A stretch of DNA of 64,000 nt, from contig NZ_BOQL01000025.1 in assembly GCF_018332655.1 (NCBI RefSeq), forward strand, positions 1-64,000. The letters run 5' to 3'. Within the stretch, counting starts at the first letter, position 1, and every line of letters begins with the position of its first letter. Source of the DNA: Actinoplanes auranticolor. GTDB taxonomy: Bacteria; Actinomycetota; Actinomycetes; Mycobacteriales; Micromonosporaceae. Made by a program: the position numbers and the translations under genes. The notes under the pieces are model-generated. The model did not search any database, was not told where the DNA came from, and saw only the letters and a program-made list of their open reading frames with translations. This document shows positions 16,376 to 25,183 of this stretch, piece after piece.

Positions 16376-17457
16376 GCGGCACTGTCCCGGAACTCGCGGC
16401 GGCGGTAGATGATCGCCCGCGCAGCCATGTTGACGACCAGGGTGATGGCGAAGAGCACCAGGCCGGAGGCGATGAGCGCACCGCGGCCGGTGGCGTTGGC
16501 CTCGCCGAAGGTGTTGGCGATGTTGGCGGCGATGCTGTTGCCGCCGCTCTCGATCAGGTTGAACGAGATGTTGAAGACGATGCCCAGGGTCAGGGCCAGG
16601 GCGATGGTCTCGCCGAGCGCGCGGCCCAGGCCCAGCATGATCGCGGCGATGACGCCGGGCTTGCCGTACGGCACCACCGCCGTGCGGATCATCTCCCACT
16701 TGGTGGCGCCCAGGGCCAGCGCCGCCTCCTCGTTCATCAGCGGGGTCTGCTGGAAGACCTCACGCGACAGCGACGTCACGATCGGCAGCACCATGATCGC
16801 CAGTACCAGGCTGCCGAGCAGGATCGACCGGCCGAACGGCCCGTCGCCCCCGAAGATCGGCAGCCAGCTGAAGTACTTGTTCAGCCAGACCGAGAAGTCC
16901 TGCACCGGTACCCGGAACACGTCCCGGCCCCAGAGGCCGAAGACGACGCTGGGCACCGCGGCGAGCAGGTCGATGATGAAGCCGAGCGGGTTGGCCAGGC
17001 GCTTGGGCGCGTAGTGCGAGAGGAAGAGGGCGATGCCCAGGGCGATGGGCACCGCGACGATCAGCGCGATGATCGAGGTCAGGACCGTGCCGAAGGCCAG
17101 CGCGGCGATGCCGAACTTGGGCTCGGCGTCGTTCGGGAACCAGGCCTTGTAGCTCAGGAAGTTCTCGGTGTTCGCCTGCAGGGCGGGCACGGCCTTCGAG
17201 ATCAGGAAGATCGCGATGGCGACGATGATGACCAGCACCATCGCGCCGGCGGCCGTGCTGAGGGCCCGGAAGCCGGTCTCCATGGAGAACCGGGCCTTCC
17301 TGGGCAGGGCGCCCCCACCACCGAGCGGCGGGCGGCTGCCGTCGAGGTCATCGGGAGGTATCGGCGATAGGCCGCCGCCGGCGGACCGGGCGTGACGTGC
17401 TGTCACGCTCGATCCGCCGGCTTCGGTGCTCGCCGAGCGGGAGGGAAAGTCACCCAT
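16372..17457 (-). CDS. pstC: Phosphate ABC transporter permease PstC
   Basis: The 361-aa permease has a cytoplasmic Gly/Pro/Ser-rich N-terminus of about 55 residues, then six or so membrane helices with the EAA-type loop (EEAALALGATKWEMI) and GLGRALGETIALAL. It pairs with PstA to pass phosphate delivered by PstS. It lies 46 bases after pstS and overlaps pstA by four. The family usually has a shorter N-terminus; long extensions are common in actinobacteria. Confidence 0.95.
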   Translation of the reverse strand: MGDFPSRSASTEAGGSSVTARHARSAGGGLSPIPPDDLDGSRPPLGGGGALPRKARFSMETGFRALSTAAGAMVLVIIVAIAIFLISKAVPALQANTENFLSYKAWFPNDAEPKFGIAALAFGTVLTSIIALIVAVPIALGIALFLSHYAPKRLANPLGFIIDLLAAVPSVVFGLWGRDVFRVPVQDFSVWLNKYFSWLPIFGGDGPFGRSILLGSLVLAIMVLPIVTSLSREVFQQTPLMNEEAALALGATKWEMIRTAVVPYGKPGVIAAIMLGLGRALGETIALALTLGIVFNISFNLIESGGNSIAANIANTFGEANATGRGALIASGLVLFAITLVVNMAARAIIYRRREFRDSAA

Positions 17458-17503
17458 TCGCTCGCTCGCTGTCGTCTAGAGGGGTGGGAGCGCTGTGGTC
17501 AGA

Positions 17504-18595
17504 TCAGGAGATGGCCGCGACCGAGGTCTCGACCTTGCTGCGGACTGCCTCCGGCAGCGGGGCGTAGCCGAGCTCAGCGAGCGCGGACTGGCCACCGGTG
17601 CTGGCGGTGTAGCTCAGGAAGCCCTTGATGGCCGCGGCCTTGGGGCTGCCCTTGCTGCAGGCGATCTCGTACGTGACCAGGACGATCGGGTACGCGCCGG
17701 CCTCGGTGGTGGTGTAGTCGATGTCGAGGGCCAGGTCGTTGCCGGTGCCCTTGACCTTGGCGCCGGCGATGGTCTTACCGGCGCTCTCGCCGGTGAGCTC
17801 GACGAACTCGCCCGCACCGTTCTTGATCTTGGCCATCTTCAGGTCGCTGTTCTCCGCGAAGGAGAGCTCGACGTAGGAGATGGCGCCGACCGTGCTCTTG
17901 ACCGCGGTCGCCACGCCGTCCGACTTGGCCGCGCCGACGCCGCCCGGGGCCTTCCAGGCCTTGGCGTTGCCGAACGTCCAGTCCGCCTCGGCGGTCTTGC
18001 TCAGGTACTTGGTGAAGTTGTCGGTCGTGCCCGACTCGTCGGAGCGGTGCACGGACTGGATCGCCGTCGACGGGAGCTTGGCGTCGGCGTTCTCCGCCTT
18101 GATCGCCGGGTCGTCCCACTTGGTGACCTTGCCGGCGAAGATCTTGGCCAGGGTGGCCGGCGAGAACTGCAGGTTCTCGACGCCGTCGAGGTTGTAGACG
18201 ACCGCGATGGGGCCGATCACCATCGGGAGGTTGAGCGCCTGGCCACCGGGGCACTTGGCGTCGGCCTGCGGCTGCTCATCCTCCTTGAGGGCGGAGTCGG
18301 AACCGGCGAAGTCGGCCGTGCCGGCGATGAACGCCTGGATGCCGGCGCCGGAGCCGGAGCTCTCGTAGCCGATCTTGGCGCCCGAGCACTGGCCCTGGTA
18401 CGCCTTGATCCATTCGTCCATGGCGTTCTTCTGCGCTGAGGAACCCTGCGCCGTCAGGTCGCCGGCCGCGCAGTTCGCGGAGGCGGCCGAGGCGTCGCTG
18501 GCCGCGGGGGAGTCGGTGTTGTCAGAGCCGCATGCCGCGAGCGCTACCGAGGCGGTCAGGGCAATGCCGGCAACGTAGAACCGCTGGAGCTTCAA
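17504..18595 (-). CDS. pstS: Phosphate-binding lipoprotein PstS
   Basis: The 363-aa solute-binding protein has a signal peptide ending in a lipobox (LAAC, cysteine near residue 20). The mature part has family phosphate-contact stretches: TAQGSSAQ, YESSGSGAG, FAGSDSAL and SVHRSDESGTTDNF. It captures phosphate at the outer membrane face for PstCAB. I propose the TTG start giving LKLQRFYVAG, seven bases after AAGGGA; an ATG farther upstream would put a long hydrophilic stretch before the signal. A PHO box lies about 90-130 bp upstream of this start. Confidence 0.94.
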   Translation of the reverse strand: MKLQRFYVAGIALTASVALAACGSDNTDSPAASDASAASANCAAGDLTAQGSSAQKNAMDEWIKAYQGQCSGAKIGYESSGSGAGIQAFIAGTADFAGSDSALKEDEQPQADAKCPGGQALNLPMVIGPIAVVYNLDGVENLQFSPATLAKIFAGKVTKWDDPAIKAENADAKLPSTAIQSVHRSDESGTTDNFTKYLSKTAEADWTFGNAKAWKAPGGVGAAKSDGVATAVKSTVGAISYVELSFAENSDLKMAKIKNGAGEFVELTGESAGKTIAGAKVKGTGNDLALDIDYTTTEAGAYPIVLVTYEIACSKGSPKAAAIKGFLSYTASTGGQSALAELGYAPLPEAVRSKVETSVAAIS

Positions 18596-18944
18596 CGGGT
18601 TTCCCTTCAAATGAATCGCAACTCCGGGCTCTGTAGTCCCGGCCGGCCGAACTCTCATCGGCACAGACGAAAAGCTAAGAGCGCGAAGTGACCGGCTCCC
18701 CGGGCATAAGTGAACGCAGGGTGAACAGGTCTGCGCCGGTTCGTAGCCTTTGGCTGTGGAGGGGTTGTCCGTTACGTGAACCGAGGGCGCGACGCCGTAT
18801 ATGTCCGTTATTTTGTGTTCTCTTTCGAGCCCGGCTGACCGGGTTGGGACGCGTGGGATCAGCCCGTGTGAGGTGGCTTACTCACCGCTCGTCACGCCGG
18901 AACCGGAGCGCCGCGCCGGCCGGTGACGGTCGTCCCGTGACGGG
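18596..18944. other. Intergenic region between pstS and mshD
   Basis: This 349-bp gap carries the pstS leader and promoter region and the PHO box. The part beyond 18730, toward the end of mshD, has an AT-richer stretch (about 18795-18820) and a short CCCGG/CCGGG inverted repeat near 18830, but no convincing gene or RNA. Confidence 0.55.
18687..18726. promoter_or_regulatory. Probable PHO box upstream of pstS
   Basis: AGTGAAC and GGTGAAC lie 11 bases apart (18709, 18720), and a third unit AGTGACC sits exactly 22 bases before the first (18687). On the pstS strand these read as GTTCAC-type repeats, the PhoP-binding pattern of actinomycetes, as in the array before the DUF47-PiT genes. Confidence 0.72.
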
Positions 18945-19811
18945 TCAGCCGCGGCTGTACATCACGTCGGTGGAGTGGATCTCGAAGCCCAGCCGCCGGT
19001 AGAGCGCCACGGCGGCGGTGTTGGACTCGTCCACGTAGAGCAGCACGTCCGCCAGGCCGAGGCCGGCGAGATGCCGGAGACCGACCACGCTCAGCGCGGC
19101 GCCCAGCCCCCGGCGGTGGCCGCCCGGATCGACGCCCAGCACGTAGATCTCGCCGATCGCGGGCTCGCCGCCGTCGGCGGGATGCACCTTGGTCCAGTGG
19201 AAGCCGAGCAGCCGGTCGTCGGCCGGGTCCACCGCCAGCAGGAAGCCGGCCGGATCGAACCACGGCTCGCCGAACCGCAGCCGCAGATCGTCGGCCGTCC
19301 AGCGGCCCTGCTCCGGGTGGTGGGCGAAGGCCCGGGAATTGACGCCCAGCCAGGCGTCGTCATCGGCGCCGGGCACGAAGGCCCGCAGGGTGACACCCTC
19401 GGGCAGGGGCACGTCGGGCAGGCCGGACAGGGACCGGCGCATCTGCCAGAGCACACGGGAGCGGGTGAAGCCGGCCTTCTCGGCGAAGGCCCGCGCCGCC
19501 TGCTCGTCACCGTGCGCCCAGAACTGGAGCGGGCCCGGACCGGCCGCGGTCAGCAGGGCGGTGCCGTGGCCGCGGAGCCGGTGTTTCGGGTGCACCACCA
19601 GCTCGCCGGACGTCCCGTCCAGGTAGGCGTAGCCCGCCAGGGTGTCGTCCGCGTAGGCGAGCAGGTGGGTGCGGCCGGAGCCGCGCAGGCCGAGGACGCC
19701 GTCCTCCGACAGGGGGTGGACACCGTCGGCCTCGTCCGCCGCGGCGGCCAACGTGAGCACGTCAGCCGCCTCGGCGGGGGAGAGCCGGTCCCGGGTGCGG
19801 ACCGTCGTCAT
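18945..19811 (-). CDS. mshD: Mycothiol synthase
   Basis: This 288-aa protein is built of two GNAT acetyltransferase domains. The C-terminal one shows the acetyl-CoA site ([17 protein letters not shown]) and ends with [19 protein letters not shown], as in MshD. The enzyme acetylates Cys-GlcN-Ins, the last step of mycothiol synthesis, in the cytosol. The ATG overlaps the stop of glnR (ATGA), so the two are co-translated. Presence of this gene supports an actinobacterial host. Confidence 0.93.
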   Translation of the reverse strand: MTTVRTRDRLSPAEAADVLTLAAAADEADGVHPLSEDGVLGLRGSGRTHLLAYADDTLAGYAYLDGTSGELVVHPKHRLRGHGTALLTAAGPGPLQFWAHGDEQAARAFAEKAGFTRSRVLWQMRRSLSGLPDVPLPEGVTLRAFVPGADDDAWLGVNSRAFAHHPEQGRWTADDLRLRFGEPWFDPAGFLLAVDPADDRLLGFHWTKVHPADGGEPAIGEIYVLGVDPGGHRRGLGAALSVVGLRHLAGLGLADVLLYVDESNTAAVALYRRLGFEIHSTDVMYSRG

Positions 19812-20530
19812 ACGGGCAGGGACACGGGCTCGTTGTCGGGCAGCTGGCGGCCGCTCGGCGGGACCACGAACTTGTAGCCCACCTGGCGGACGGTGCCGAT
19901 CATCGACTCGTACTCCGAGCCGAGCTTGGCGCGCAGGCGCCGCACGTGCACGTCGACCGTCCGGGTGCCACCGAAGTAGTCGTAGCCCCAGACCTCGCGC
20001 AGCAGCTGGTCGCGGGTGAAGACCCGGCCCGGGTGCTGGGCGAGGAACTTGAGCAGCTCGAACTCCTTGTAGGTGAGGTCGAGCGGCCGGCCCTTGAGCT
20101 TGGCGGCGTAGGTGTCGGGGTCGATGTTGAGCTCGCCGGCCCGGATCGAGCCGCCGGCCCCGGCCGTGGCGTTGGTCAGGCGGCCGACCGCCAGGCGCAG
20201 CCGGGCCTCGACCTCGGCCGGGCCCGCGCTGGCCAGGATGACGTCGTCGACACCCCAGTCGGCGTTGAGGGCGATCAGGCCGGCCTCGGTGACCACTGCC
20301 ATCAGCGGGACACCGATGCCGGTCGCGTGCAGCATCCGGCACGTCGCGCGGGCCTCGGAGAGCTCCGAGCGGGCGTCGACGAGCACGGCGTCCGGGCTGG
20401 GCCCGGACACCAGAGTGCGCACGTCGCGAGGCGCCGTGCGCACGGAGTGGGGCAGCAGGTCCAGGGCGGGAAGCACGGCGGACGGTTCACCAGCACGTGT
20501 CGTCACCAACAGGAGGATTTCCACACTCAC
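19808..20530 (-). CDS. glnR: OmpR-type orphan response regulator, nitrogen regulator GlnR
   Basis: The 240-aa protein has an atypical receiver domain (1-120) and a winged-helix DNA-binding domain (about 130-225). The DNA-binding part ([20 protein letters not shown] and [20 protein letters not shown]) and receiver phrases such as ADWGVDDV match GlnR of Streptomyces. GlnR controls glutamine synthetase, ammonium uptake and other nitrogen genes, and has no cognate kinase. Asp52 sits at the usual phosphorylation place, but the acidic pocket at the N-terminus is missing (EILLLVTT), as in GlnR. The start is a GTG. No kinase is adjacent; mshD is coupled downstream. Confidence 0.9.
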   Translation of the reverse strand: MSVEILLLVTTRAGEPSAVLPALDLLPHSVRTAPRDVRTLVSGPSPDAVLVDARSELSEARATCRMLHATGIGVPLMAVVTEAGLIALNADWGVDDVILASAGPAEVEARLRLAVGRLTNATAGAGGSIRAGELNIDPDTYAAKLKGRPLDLTYKEFELLKFLAQHPGRVFTRDQLLREVWGYDYFGGTRTVDVHVRRLRAKLGSEYESMIGTVRQVGYKFVVPPSGRQLPDNEPVSLPV

Positions 20531-20775
20531 CTCGATCCTCGCGGCCCGCAGGCCGCTCGGGTGACCCGGTCTGCACAGCTCAGGGCTGCGCCACCGGTAG
20601 GACTTGTCCCGGCGTCACCGACGGGTGGGCTGCGAACACCTTAACCGATGCAGCAGGCGGAAAGCCCTGGTCGGATCGCCAAGTGATGTGAACTACGCCC
20701 CCGAGGTGGCCGAACGGCCGAACCGTAACCAGCCTTTCACCCGACCGGAATCCCAGGCGCAATGGGAGCGCATCC

Positions 20776-21870
20776 ATGTTGCCGGCGGGTGACGTGTGGG
20801 ATGACCCCGCTGCGATGAGCACGATCGGCCCCGCGTCTGGCACGATCGCAGGCGTGCTTCCCTCCGCGCCGCGCGACAACGACTCCTGGGACGACGACGT
20901 CTCCCGGGAGATCGCCCGGTCGGCGCCGGGCCGGTCCTCGTCCGGCTTCTACGCCGGCGCCCCCGAGCCCGCCTCCCGGATCGGTGCCCGTGGCGGCGAT
21001 CCGGAGGAGGACGACGAGGAGATCGAGGAGGAGATCCCCGAGGTCCCGGTCCGCCGTCAGCTCTCGGTGGCCATCGCCGGCTTCGCCGCGCTGCTCGGGG
21101 TGGGGCTGGTGCTGGGAGCGCAGACCTCCGGTCCGGACGCGCGCCTGCCGTACGCGATCGTGGTCTTCGGGGTGCAGCTGCTCTTCATCCTCGCCTTCAC
21201 CATGGCCATCCGGCCGCCCGCGGCCGGCACGGTCGCCGGGGTCTGCGTGGCCGCCGCCCTGGTGGCCGACTATCTGGCGGTCAACCGCGAACCCGCCGGG
21301 ATCCTGCCGCTGATCGTGGTCGCGGTGGCCGGCTATGCGGTGGCCGTGGCCGGGCAGTTCATCCGTCCCGGCGACCGGATGCACGTGCGCGACGCGCTGA
21401 GCGGCACGTTGCTGATCGTGGTCGGCGTGGTCTCGTTCGCGCAGCTGATCGTGCTCACCCGCAAGCCCGTCGGCACCCAGGCGGTGCTGGTCTGCCTGAC
21501 CGCCGTCGCCGTGGCGGTGCTGGTCGCGCATCTGGTCGACGCGTTCTTCCCGCGGCCGCGGATCGCGCCGCAGGTGCCCCGGGGGGCCACCGGCATCATC
21601 GTCGGGGCCATGCTCGGCACTTTGGCGGCGGCCGGGCTGGGCAGCGTGCTGGTGCTGCCGTTCACGCCGGCCAAGGGGGCGCTGCTCGGCTTCGTCGCCG
21701 CCGGGGTGGCCATGCTGGTGGACCTCGCGGTCAACTACTCGGAGGTGGGCCGCCGGATGGCCGGCGACACCCCGACCTTCTGGGTGGCCCGGCACATGCA
21801 GGGTCCGCTGGGCGCGTTTGCCCTGGCCCTGCCCGGTGCGTACGTACTGACGGCCTTCTTCCTCGGTTGA
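20776..21870 (+). CDS. Multi-pass membrane protein with acidic N-terminus, function unknown
   Basis: The 364-aa protein has a hydrophilic N-terminal arm of about 95 residues with an acidic patch (EEDDEEIEEEIPE, about 76-88), then about eight or nine hydrophobic helices and almost no loops. I do not recognise a family motif. The last third (GFVAAGVAMLVDLAVNY) vaguely recalls membrane lipid enzymes, but no catalytic residues can be named. The start is an ATG eight bases after GGGAG. It is divergent from glnR across 245 bp, in which I see no gene or tRNA. Confidence 0.8.
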   Translation: MLPAGDVWDDPAAMSTIGPASGTIAGVLPSAPRDNDSWDDDVSREIARSAPGRSSSGFYAGAPEPASRIGARGGDPEEDDEEIEEEIPEVPVRRQLSVAIAGFAALLGVGLVLGAQTSGPDARLPYAIVVFGVQLLFILAFTMAIRPPAAGTVAGVCVAAALVADYLAVNREPAGILPLIVVAVAGYAVAVAGQFIRPGDRMHVRDALSGTLLIVVGVVSFAQLIVLTRKPVGTQAVLVCLTAVAVAVLVAHLVDAFFPRPRIAPQVPRGATGIIVGAMLGTLAAAGLGSVLVLPFTPAKGALLGFVAAGVAMLVDLAVNYSEVGRRMAGDTPTFWVARHMQGPLGAFALALPGAYVLTAFFLG

Positions 21871-21935
21871 GGGTGTCCCGGGAGCTCGCATCGGGCATAT
21901 ACCGTGCCCCAACCTGAGGTGAACGGGAGGCCGTA

Positions 21936-22724
21936 GTGGCTGAGGTGTACGGGTCCGCACGGCCGCGCAAGCGCTGGGGTCGGCGTCTGCTGATCACCTT
22001 CGTGGTGCTGCTGCTCATCATCGGTGCGGCGCTGGTCGCGGTGGACCGGTTCGGCGCGTCCTACGCCGAGCGGGAGATCGGCGACCGGGTCGCCCAGCAG
22101 CTCACCGAGCAGAAGGCCACGGCCGAGAAGCCGGACGTGACCATCGCGGGCGTGCCGTTCCTGACCCAGGTCCTCGCCGGGAACTACCAGGAGATCAAGA
22201 TCCTGCTGAACAAGTTCTCCGGGCCGGCCGGCGACGGCAAGACCATCAAGATGGACAAGCTCGACATCCGGGCCAAGGACGTGAACGCGCCGCTGGACAC
22301 CGTGCGCTCCGGCAACGGCGACATCGTGGCCGCCACGGTCACCGGCGTCGGCACCCTGACCTATCCGGACCTCGCCGACCTGATCGGCCAGGAGGGTCTC
22401 AAGCTCAGCGAGCGCGACGGCAAGCTGATCGGTGCCGCGCCGTTCCAGGCGCTGGGCCAGACCTTCAATGCCACCGGTACGGCGAACCTGGCGGTCAAGG
22501 ACGGCGTCGTCAGTGTCACCTTCGCCGACGTCACCGCCGAGGGACTGCCGAACATCCCGCTGGTGCGCACCCTGGTCGACAACTACGTCAAGCAGCTGGC
22601 CTTCAACCTCGAGGTGCCGGCGCTGCCGCTGGGCCTGAAGGTGCAGAAGGTCGAGCCGCGCGCCGACGGCCTGTACGTGACCACCGGCGCCAGCAACGTG
22701 TCCCTGAGTTCAGGCGGCTTGTGA
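21936..22724 (+). CDS. DUF2993 / LmeA-like phospholipid-binding lipid-envelope protein
   Basis: The 262-aa protein has a basic N-terminus, one membrane anchor (about 17-40) and an extracytoplasmic domain of the DUF2993 type, with VTIAGVPFLTQVLAGNY and NIPLVRTLVDNYVKQLAF phrases. The mycobacterial relative LmeA binds phospholipid and helps lipomannan elongation. The GTG start follows GGGAGG. It stands 66 bp after the membrane protein and may share its transcript, although a TATACC-like element lies in the gap. Confidence 0.8.
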   Translation: MAEVYGSARPRKRWGRRLLITFVVLLLIIGAALVAVDRFGASYAEREIGDRVAQQLTEQKATAEKPDVTIAGVPFLTQVLAGNYQEIKILLNKFSGPAGDGKTIKMDKLDIRAKDVNAPLDTVRSGNGDIVAATVTGVGTLTYPDLADLIGQEGLKLSERDGKLIGAAPFQALGQTFNATGTANLAVKDGVVSVTFADVTAEGLPNIPLVRTLVDNYVKQLAFNLEVPALPLGLKVQKVEPRADGLYVTTGASNVSLSSGGL

Positions 22725-22780
22725 CCCCTCCCTCAATCCCGGATGGTGGTCGACGGTGTTCCGAGCCGTGGACCCGCTGG

Positions 22781-22786
22781 TAAGGT
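22781..22786 (+). promoter_or_regulatory. -10 element for a leaderless leader peptide
   Basis: TAAGGT ends seven bases before the ATG of the small cysteine-rich frame, so transcription should begin at that codon. No Shine-Dalgarno precedes the ATG. A clear -35 was not seen. Confidence 0.55.
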
Positions 22787-22793
22787 CACGTTC

Positions 22794-22871
22794 ATGAGCC
22801 CTCTGCTCACCAAAAGGCGCGCGGTCGACCTGTGCCGCGTGGCCGCCTGCCTGTGTCGCCCTGTCATCTGA
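22794..22871 (+). CDS. Cys-containing leader peptide (putative cysteine attenuator)
   Basis: This 25-aa frame contains LTKRRAVDLCRVAACLCR, a pattern (R-x-VDL-x-R, then several Cys) recurring in actinobacterial leader peptides before sulfur genes. In mycobacteria, leaderless polycysteine frames slow ribosomes when cysteine is scarce and raise expression of the downstream genes. Three cysteines lie in the last 13 residues. The downstream gene is a thiosulfate sulfurtransferase, which fits. Regulation here is inferred from this resemblance. Confidence 0.75.
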   Translation: MSPLLTKRRAVDLCRVAACLCRPVI

Positions 22872-22935
22872 CGGGGCCATGCACGCTGCGCAGGATCTGA
22901 TCTTCCTCTGATTCTCCCCGCCCGGCAGTGGCGCC

Positions 22936-22989
22936 GTCGCACCCAACCCAACGTGATCCGTACCGCAAGGGTCCCGCGCGGGGTGCGAC
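22936..22989 (+). repeat. Inverted repeat between leader peptide and sulfurtransferase gene
   Basis: GTCGCACCC (22936-22944) and GGGTGCGAC (22981-22989) are exact complements, with an inner self-complementary CCCGCGCGGG near 22973. A transcript could form a long hairpin here, 50 bases before the sulfurtransferase start. It could be the RNA switch controlled by the leader peptide, or a Rho-independent-like pause. No T-run follows. Confidence 0.5.
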
Positions 22990-23042
22990 CAGATCTCCGC
23001 GCGTCGACTCACCCCCACCTCACCTGACAAGGGAGTACTCCG

Positions 23043-23891
23043 ATGAGTCGCGACACCGCACTCGTCTCTGCCGACTGGGCCGAGAAGAACCTCGACACGC
23101 AGGGCGTCGTCTTCGTCGAGGTCGACGAGGACACCACCGCCTACGACGGCGGCCACATCCCCGGCGCCGTGAAGATCGACTGGAAGACCGACCTGCAGGA
23201 CCCGGTACGCCGCGACTTCGTCAACCAGGAGCAGTTCTCCAAGCTGCTGTCGGCCAAGGGCATCGCCAACGACGACACCGTGATCCTCTACGGCGGCAAC
23301 AACAACTGGTTCGCGGCGTACGCGTACTGGTACTTCAAGCTCTACGGGCACGGCGACGTCAAGCTGCTCGACGGTGGCCGCAAGAAGTGGGAGCTCGACG
23401 CCCGCCCGTACAGCAAGGACGTCCCGAACCGCCCCGCGACGCAGTACCAGGCGTCCGCGCCGGACCTGTCGATCCGCGCCTTCCGTGACGAGGTCGTGCA
23501 GGCCATCGGCGTGAAGAACCTGGTCGACGTGCGCAGCCCCGACGAGTTCGCGGGCCGGCTGCTGGCCCCGGCGCACCTGCCGCAGGAGCAGTCGCAGCGC
23601 GGCGGCCACATCCCGACCGCGATCAGCGTGCCGTGGAGCAAGGCGGCCAACGAGGACGGCACCTTCAAGTCCGACGAGGAGCTCGCCAAGATCTACGGCG
23701 AGGCCGGTCTGGACGGCAGCAAGGACACCATCGCCTACTGCCGCATCGGCGAGCGCTCCTCGCACACCTGGTTCGTGCTCAAGGAGCTGCTCGGCCAGCA
23801 GAACGTGAAGAACTACGACGGCTCCTGGACCGAGTACGGCTCGCTCATCGGCGTGCCGATCGCGCTCGGCGACGAGCCGGGGAAGGCGTGA
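23043..23891 (+). CDS. sseA: Thiosulfate sulfurtransferase (two-domain rhodanese)
   Basis: The 282-aa protein consists of two rhodanese domains. The N-terminal one lacks the active cysteine; the C-terminal one has the catalytic loop CRIGERSS with Cys233. The enzyme moves sulfane sulfur from thiosulfate to an acceptor such as cyanide or a thiol. It closely fits the actinobacterial CysA2/SseA-type enzymes, which are encoded with a DUF1416 protein, as here. A GGGAG site precedes the ATG. A probable cysteine-responsive leader lies upstream and a strong terminator follows the pair. Confidence 0.93.
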   Translation: MSRDTALVSADWAEKNLDTQGVVFVEVDEDTTAYDGGHIPGAVKIDWKTDLQDPVRRDFVNQEQFSKLLSAKGIANDDTVILYGGNNNWFAAYAYWYFKLYGHGDVKLLDGGRKKWELDARPYSKDVPNRPATQYQASAPDLSIRAFRDEVVQAIGVKNLVDVRSPDEFAGRLLAPAHLPQEQSQRGGHIPTAISVPWSKAANEDGTFKSDEELAKIYGEAGLDGSKDTIAYCRIGERSSHTWFVLKELLGQQNVKNYDGSWTEYGSLIGVPIALGDEPGKA

Positions 23892-23893
23892 CC

Positions 23894-24223
23894 ATGACGT
23901 CTCCGTCGAACATCGCGGACGGCTGCGCCGCGCCCGACCAGTCGGCTCCCATCCCGGCCAGTGTCGATCTGCAGAAGGAAACCGTGATCACGGGCGTCGT
24001 GAGCAACGCCGAGGGTGAGGCGGTGGGTGGCGCGTACGTCCGCCTGCTCGACTCCACCGGCGAGTTCACGGCGGAGGTGGTGACGTCCCCGGAGGGGGTG
24101 TTCCGCTTCTTCGCGGCCCCGGGCACCTGGACCCTGCGGGCCCTGTCCCGGCACGGCAACGGCGACCTGGCCGTGGATGCGACCCGCGGCGTCAACGAGG
24201 TCGGCCTCAGCGTCAGCTCCTGA
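23894..24223 (+). CDS. DUF1416 protein (SseC-like)
   Basis: The 109-aa protein has an N-terminal cysteine (ADGCAAP) and a small beta-sandwich domain similar to carboxypeptidase regulatory folds (ITGVVSNAEGEAVGGAYVRLLD). It belongs to the DUF1416/SseC family, always next to thiosulfate sulfurtransferase in actinobacteria and presumed to work with it in sulfur transfer; no activity is known. GGGGAAGG lies eight bases before the chosen ATG; a GTG six bases earlier overlaps the sseA stop. Confidence 0.9.
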   Translation: MTSPSNIADGCAAPDQSAPIPASVDLQKETVITGVVSNAEGEAVGGAYVRLLDSTGEFTAEVVTSPEGVFRFFAAPGTWTLRALSRHGNGDLAVDATRGVNEVGLSVSS

Positions 24224-24238
24224 CCCACGCTCTGTTGC

Positions 24239-24273
24239 CGAAGGGCGGGACCCGCACCGGGTCCCGCCCTTCG
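24239..24273 (+). terminator. Strong stem-loop terminator after sseA operon
   Basis: A perfect 16-bp stem, with a CAC loop, begins 15 bases after the DUF1416 stop. It lacks a long T-run, as usual for high-GC actinomycetes, but its length and position make it a clear end for the sulfur operon. Confidence 0.85.
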
Positions 24274-24283
24274 TCGTGCAAGC

Positions 24284-25156
24284 ATGGCTGCCGTGACCGT
24301 CCCCGCGTACCACCCCGCTCCGCCACCTCCGGCTGCCCCGCGGCCCCGGCGGCGCTGGTGGCTGACGGGGGTGGTGGTGACCTGGGCCCTGGTGCTGACC
24401 GGCCTCGGCGTCTGGTCCGTGCGTAACGATCCGCCCACCGTGCCGGAGCAGCGGGACATCGCGGCCGCGCTGCCCGTGTTGCAGCGGGCCACCGGGGTGA
24501 CGCTGGCCGCGGCCGACGCCGCCGGCCGGGTGGTCACCCTGGGCGAGCTGAGCTTCGACCGCGACTGTGCCCTCACGCCGGTGCGCGAGGGGGTCGAGGC
24601 GACCCGGGAGATCACCGTCCGCGTCCAGCCGGGTCAGGTGCCCGGCACGCTGGAGGCGATCGCCCGCGCGATGCCAGCCGGGTACGCGGCCAAGGCCCGG
24701 CACAACGAGGCCCGCACCCGTTACGGCCTGCGGGCCGACGCGGGTGAGTTCGTGGGGGTCGACACCACCGCCGACGCGGACGCCACCGTCTTCACCCTGC
24801 TGGTCTCGACGGGATGCCGGCCGCTCGCGGACGGTGTGGACCTCGATCCGGCGCCGGTCGCAGCCACCGAGGTGCCGCCGGCGTTCACGGCTGCGCTGCG
24901 GGCGTTGCAACCGACCGCGGCGGAGGCCACGGCCAGTGAGGTGTCGTGCCCGAACGGCGGCATCGCCCGGACGGTCACCGCCGATGAGGTGATCGCACCC
25001 GCCGATCTCGGGCGAGCGCTGCGGGGTGCCGTCGCCGGGGCCGTGGTGGTGCAGTCCGACCCGCACATGTGGGCCTACCGCGCCGGGACCGTGTCGGTGG
25101 TGGTCAGCGACAGCGAGGGCCGGGCCCGGGTGGACGCCACCACCGGTTGTCGTTGA
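24284..25156 (+). CDS. Membrane-anchored extracytoplasmic protein, function unknown
   Basis: This 290-aa protein has a Pro-rich cytoplasmic N-terminus, one membrane helix (about 25-44) and an outer domain of about 245 residues. The outer domain contains four cysteines (in RDCALTP, STGCRPL, VSCPNGG and the C-terminal TTGCR) that could form two disulfides. I do not recognise the family. The ATG follows the sulfur-operon terminator with no clear ribosome site; a GTG three codons on is an alternative. It appears to be a single-gene unit. Confidence 0.75.
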   Translation: MAAVTVPAYHPAPPPPAAPRPRRRWWLTGVVVTWALVLTGLGVWSVRNDPPTVPEQRDIAAALPVLQRATGVTLAAADAAGRVVTLGELSFDRDCALTPVREGVEATREITVRVQPGQVPGTLEAIARAMPAGYAAKARHNEARTRYGLRADAGEFVGVDTTADADATVFTLLVSTGCRPLADGVDLDPAPVAATEVPPAFTAALRALQPTAAEATASEVSCPNGGIARTVTADEVIAPADLGRALRGAVAGAVVVQSDPHMWAYRAGTVSVVVSDSEGRARVDATTGCR

Positions 25157-25183
25157 TAAACCTTCCATCGAGCACGACCGATC

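Larger units (their letters stand above)
22725..23042 (+). other. Regulatory leader of the sulfurtransferase operon
   Basis: This 318-bp gap before the thiosulfate sulfurtransferase gene holds a -10 element, a 25-codon cysteine-containing leader peptide and a downstream inverted repeat. These parts are listed separately. Together they have the layout of a cysteine-responsive attenuator. Confidence 0.65.

Noticed and set aside
20531-20775. Possible GlnR boxes or tRNA in the glnR upstream gap
   Set aside because: GTAAC-like fragments occur but the spacing and partner half-sites do not fit; no cloverleaf can be drawn.
20580-20879. Minus-strand frame before the membrane protein gene
   Set aside because: It overlaps the start of a gene with a good ribosome site, and its product has no recognisable feature.
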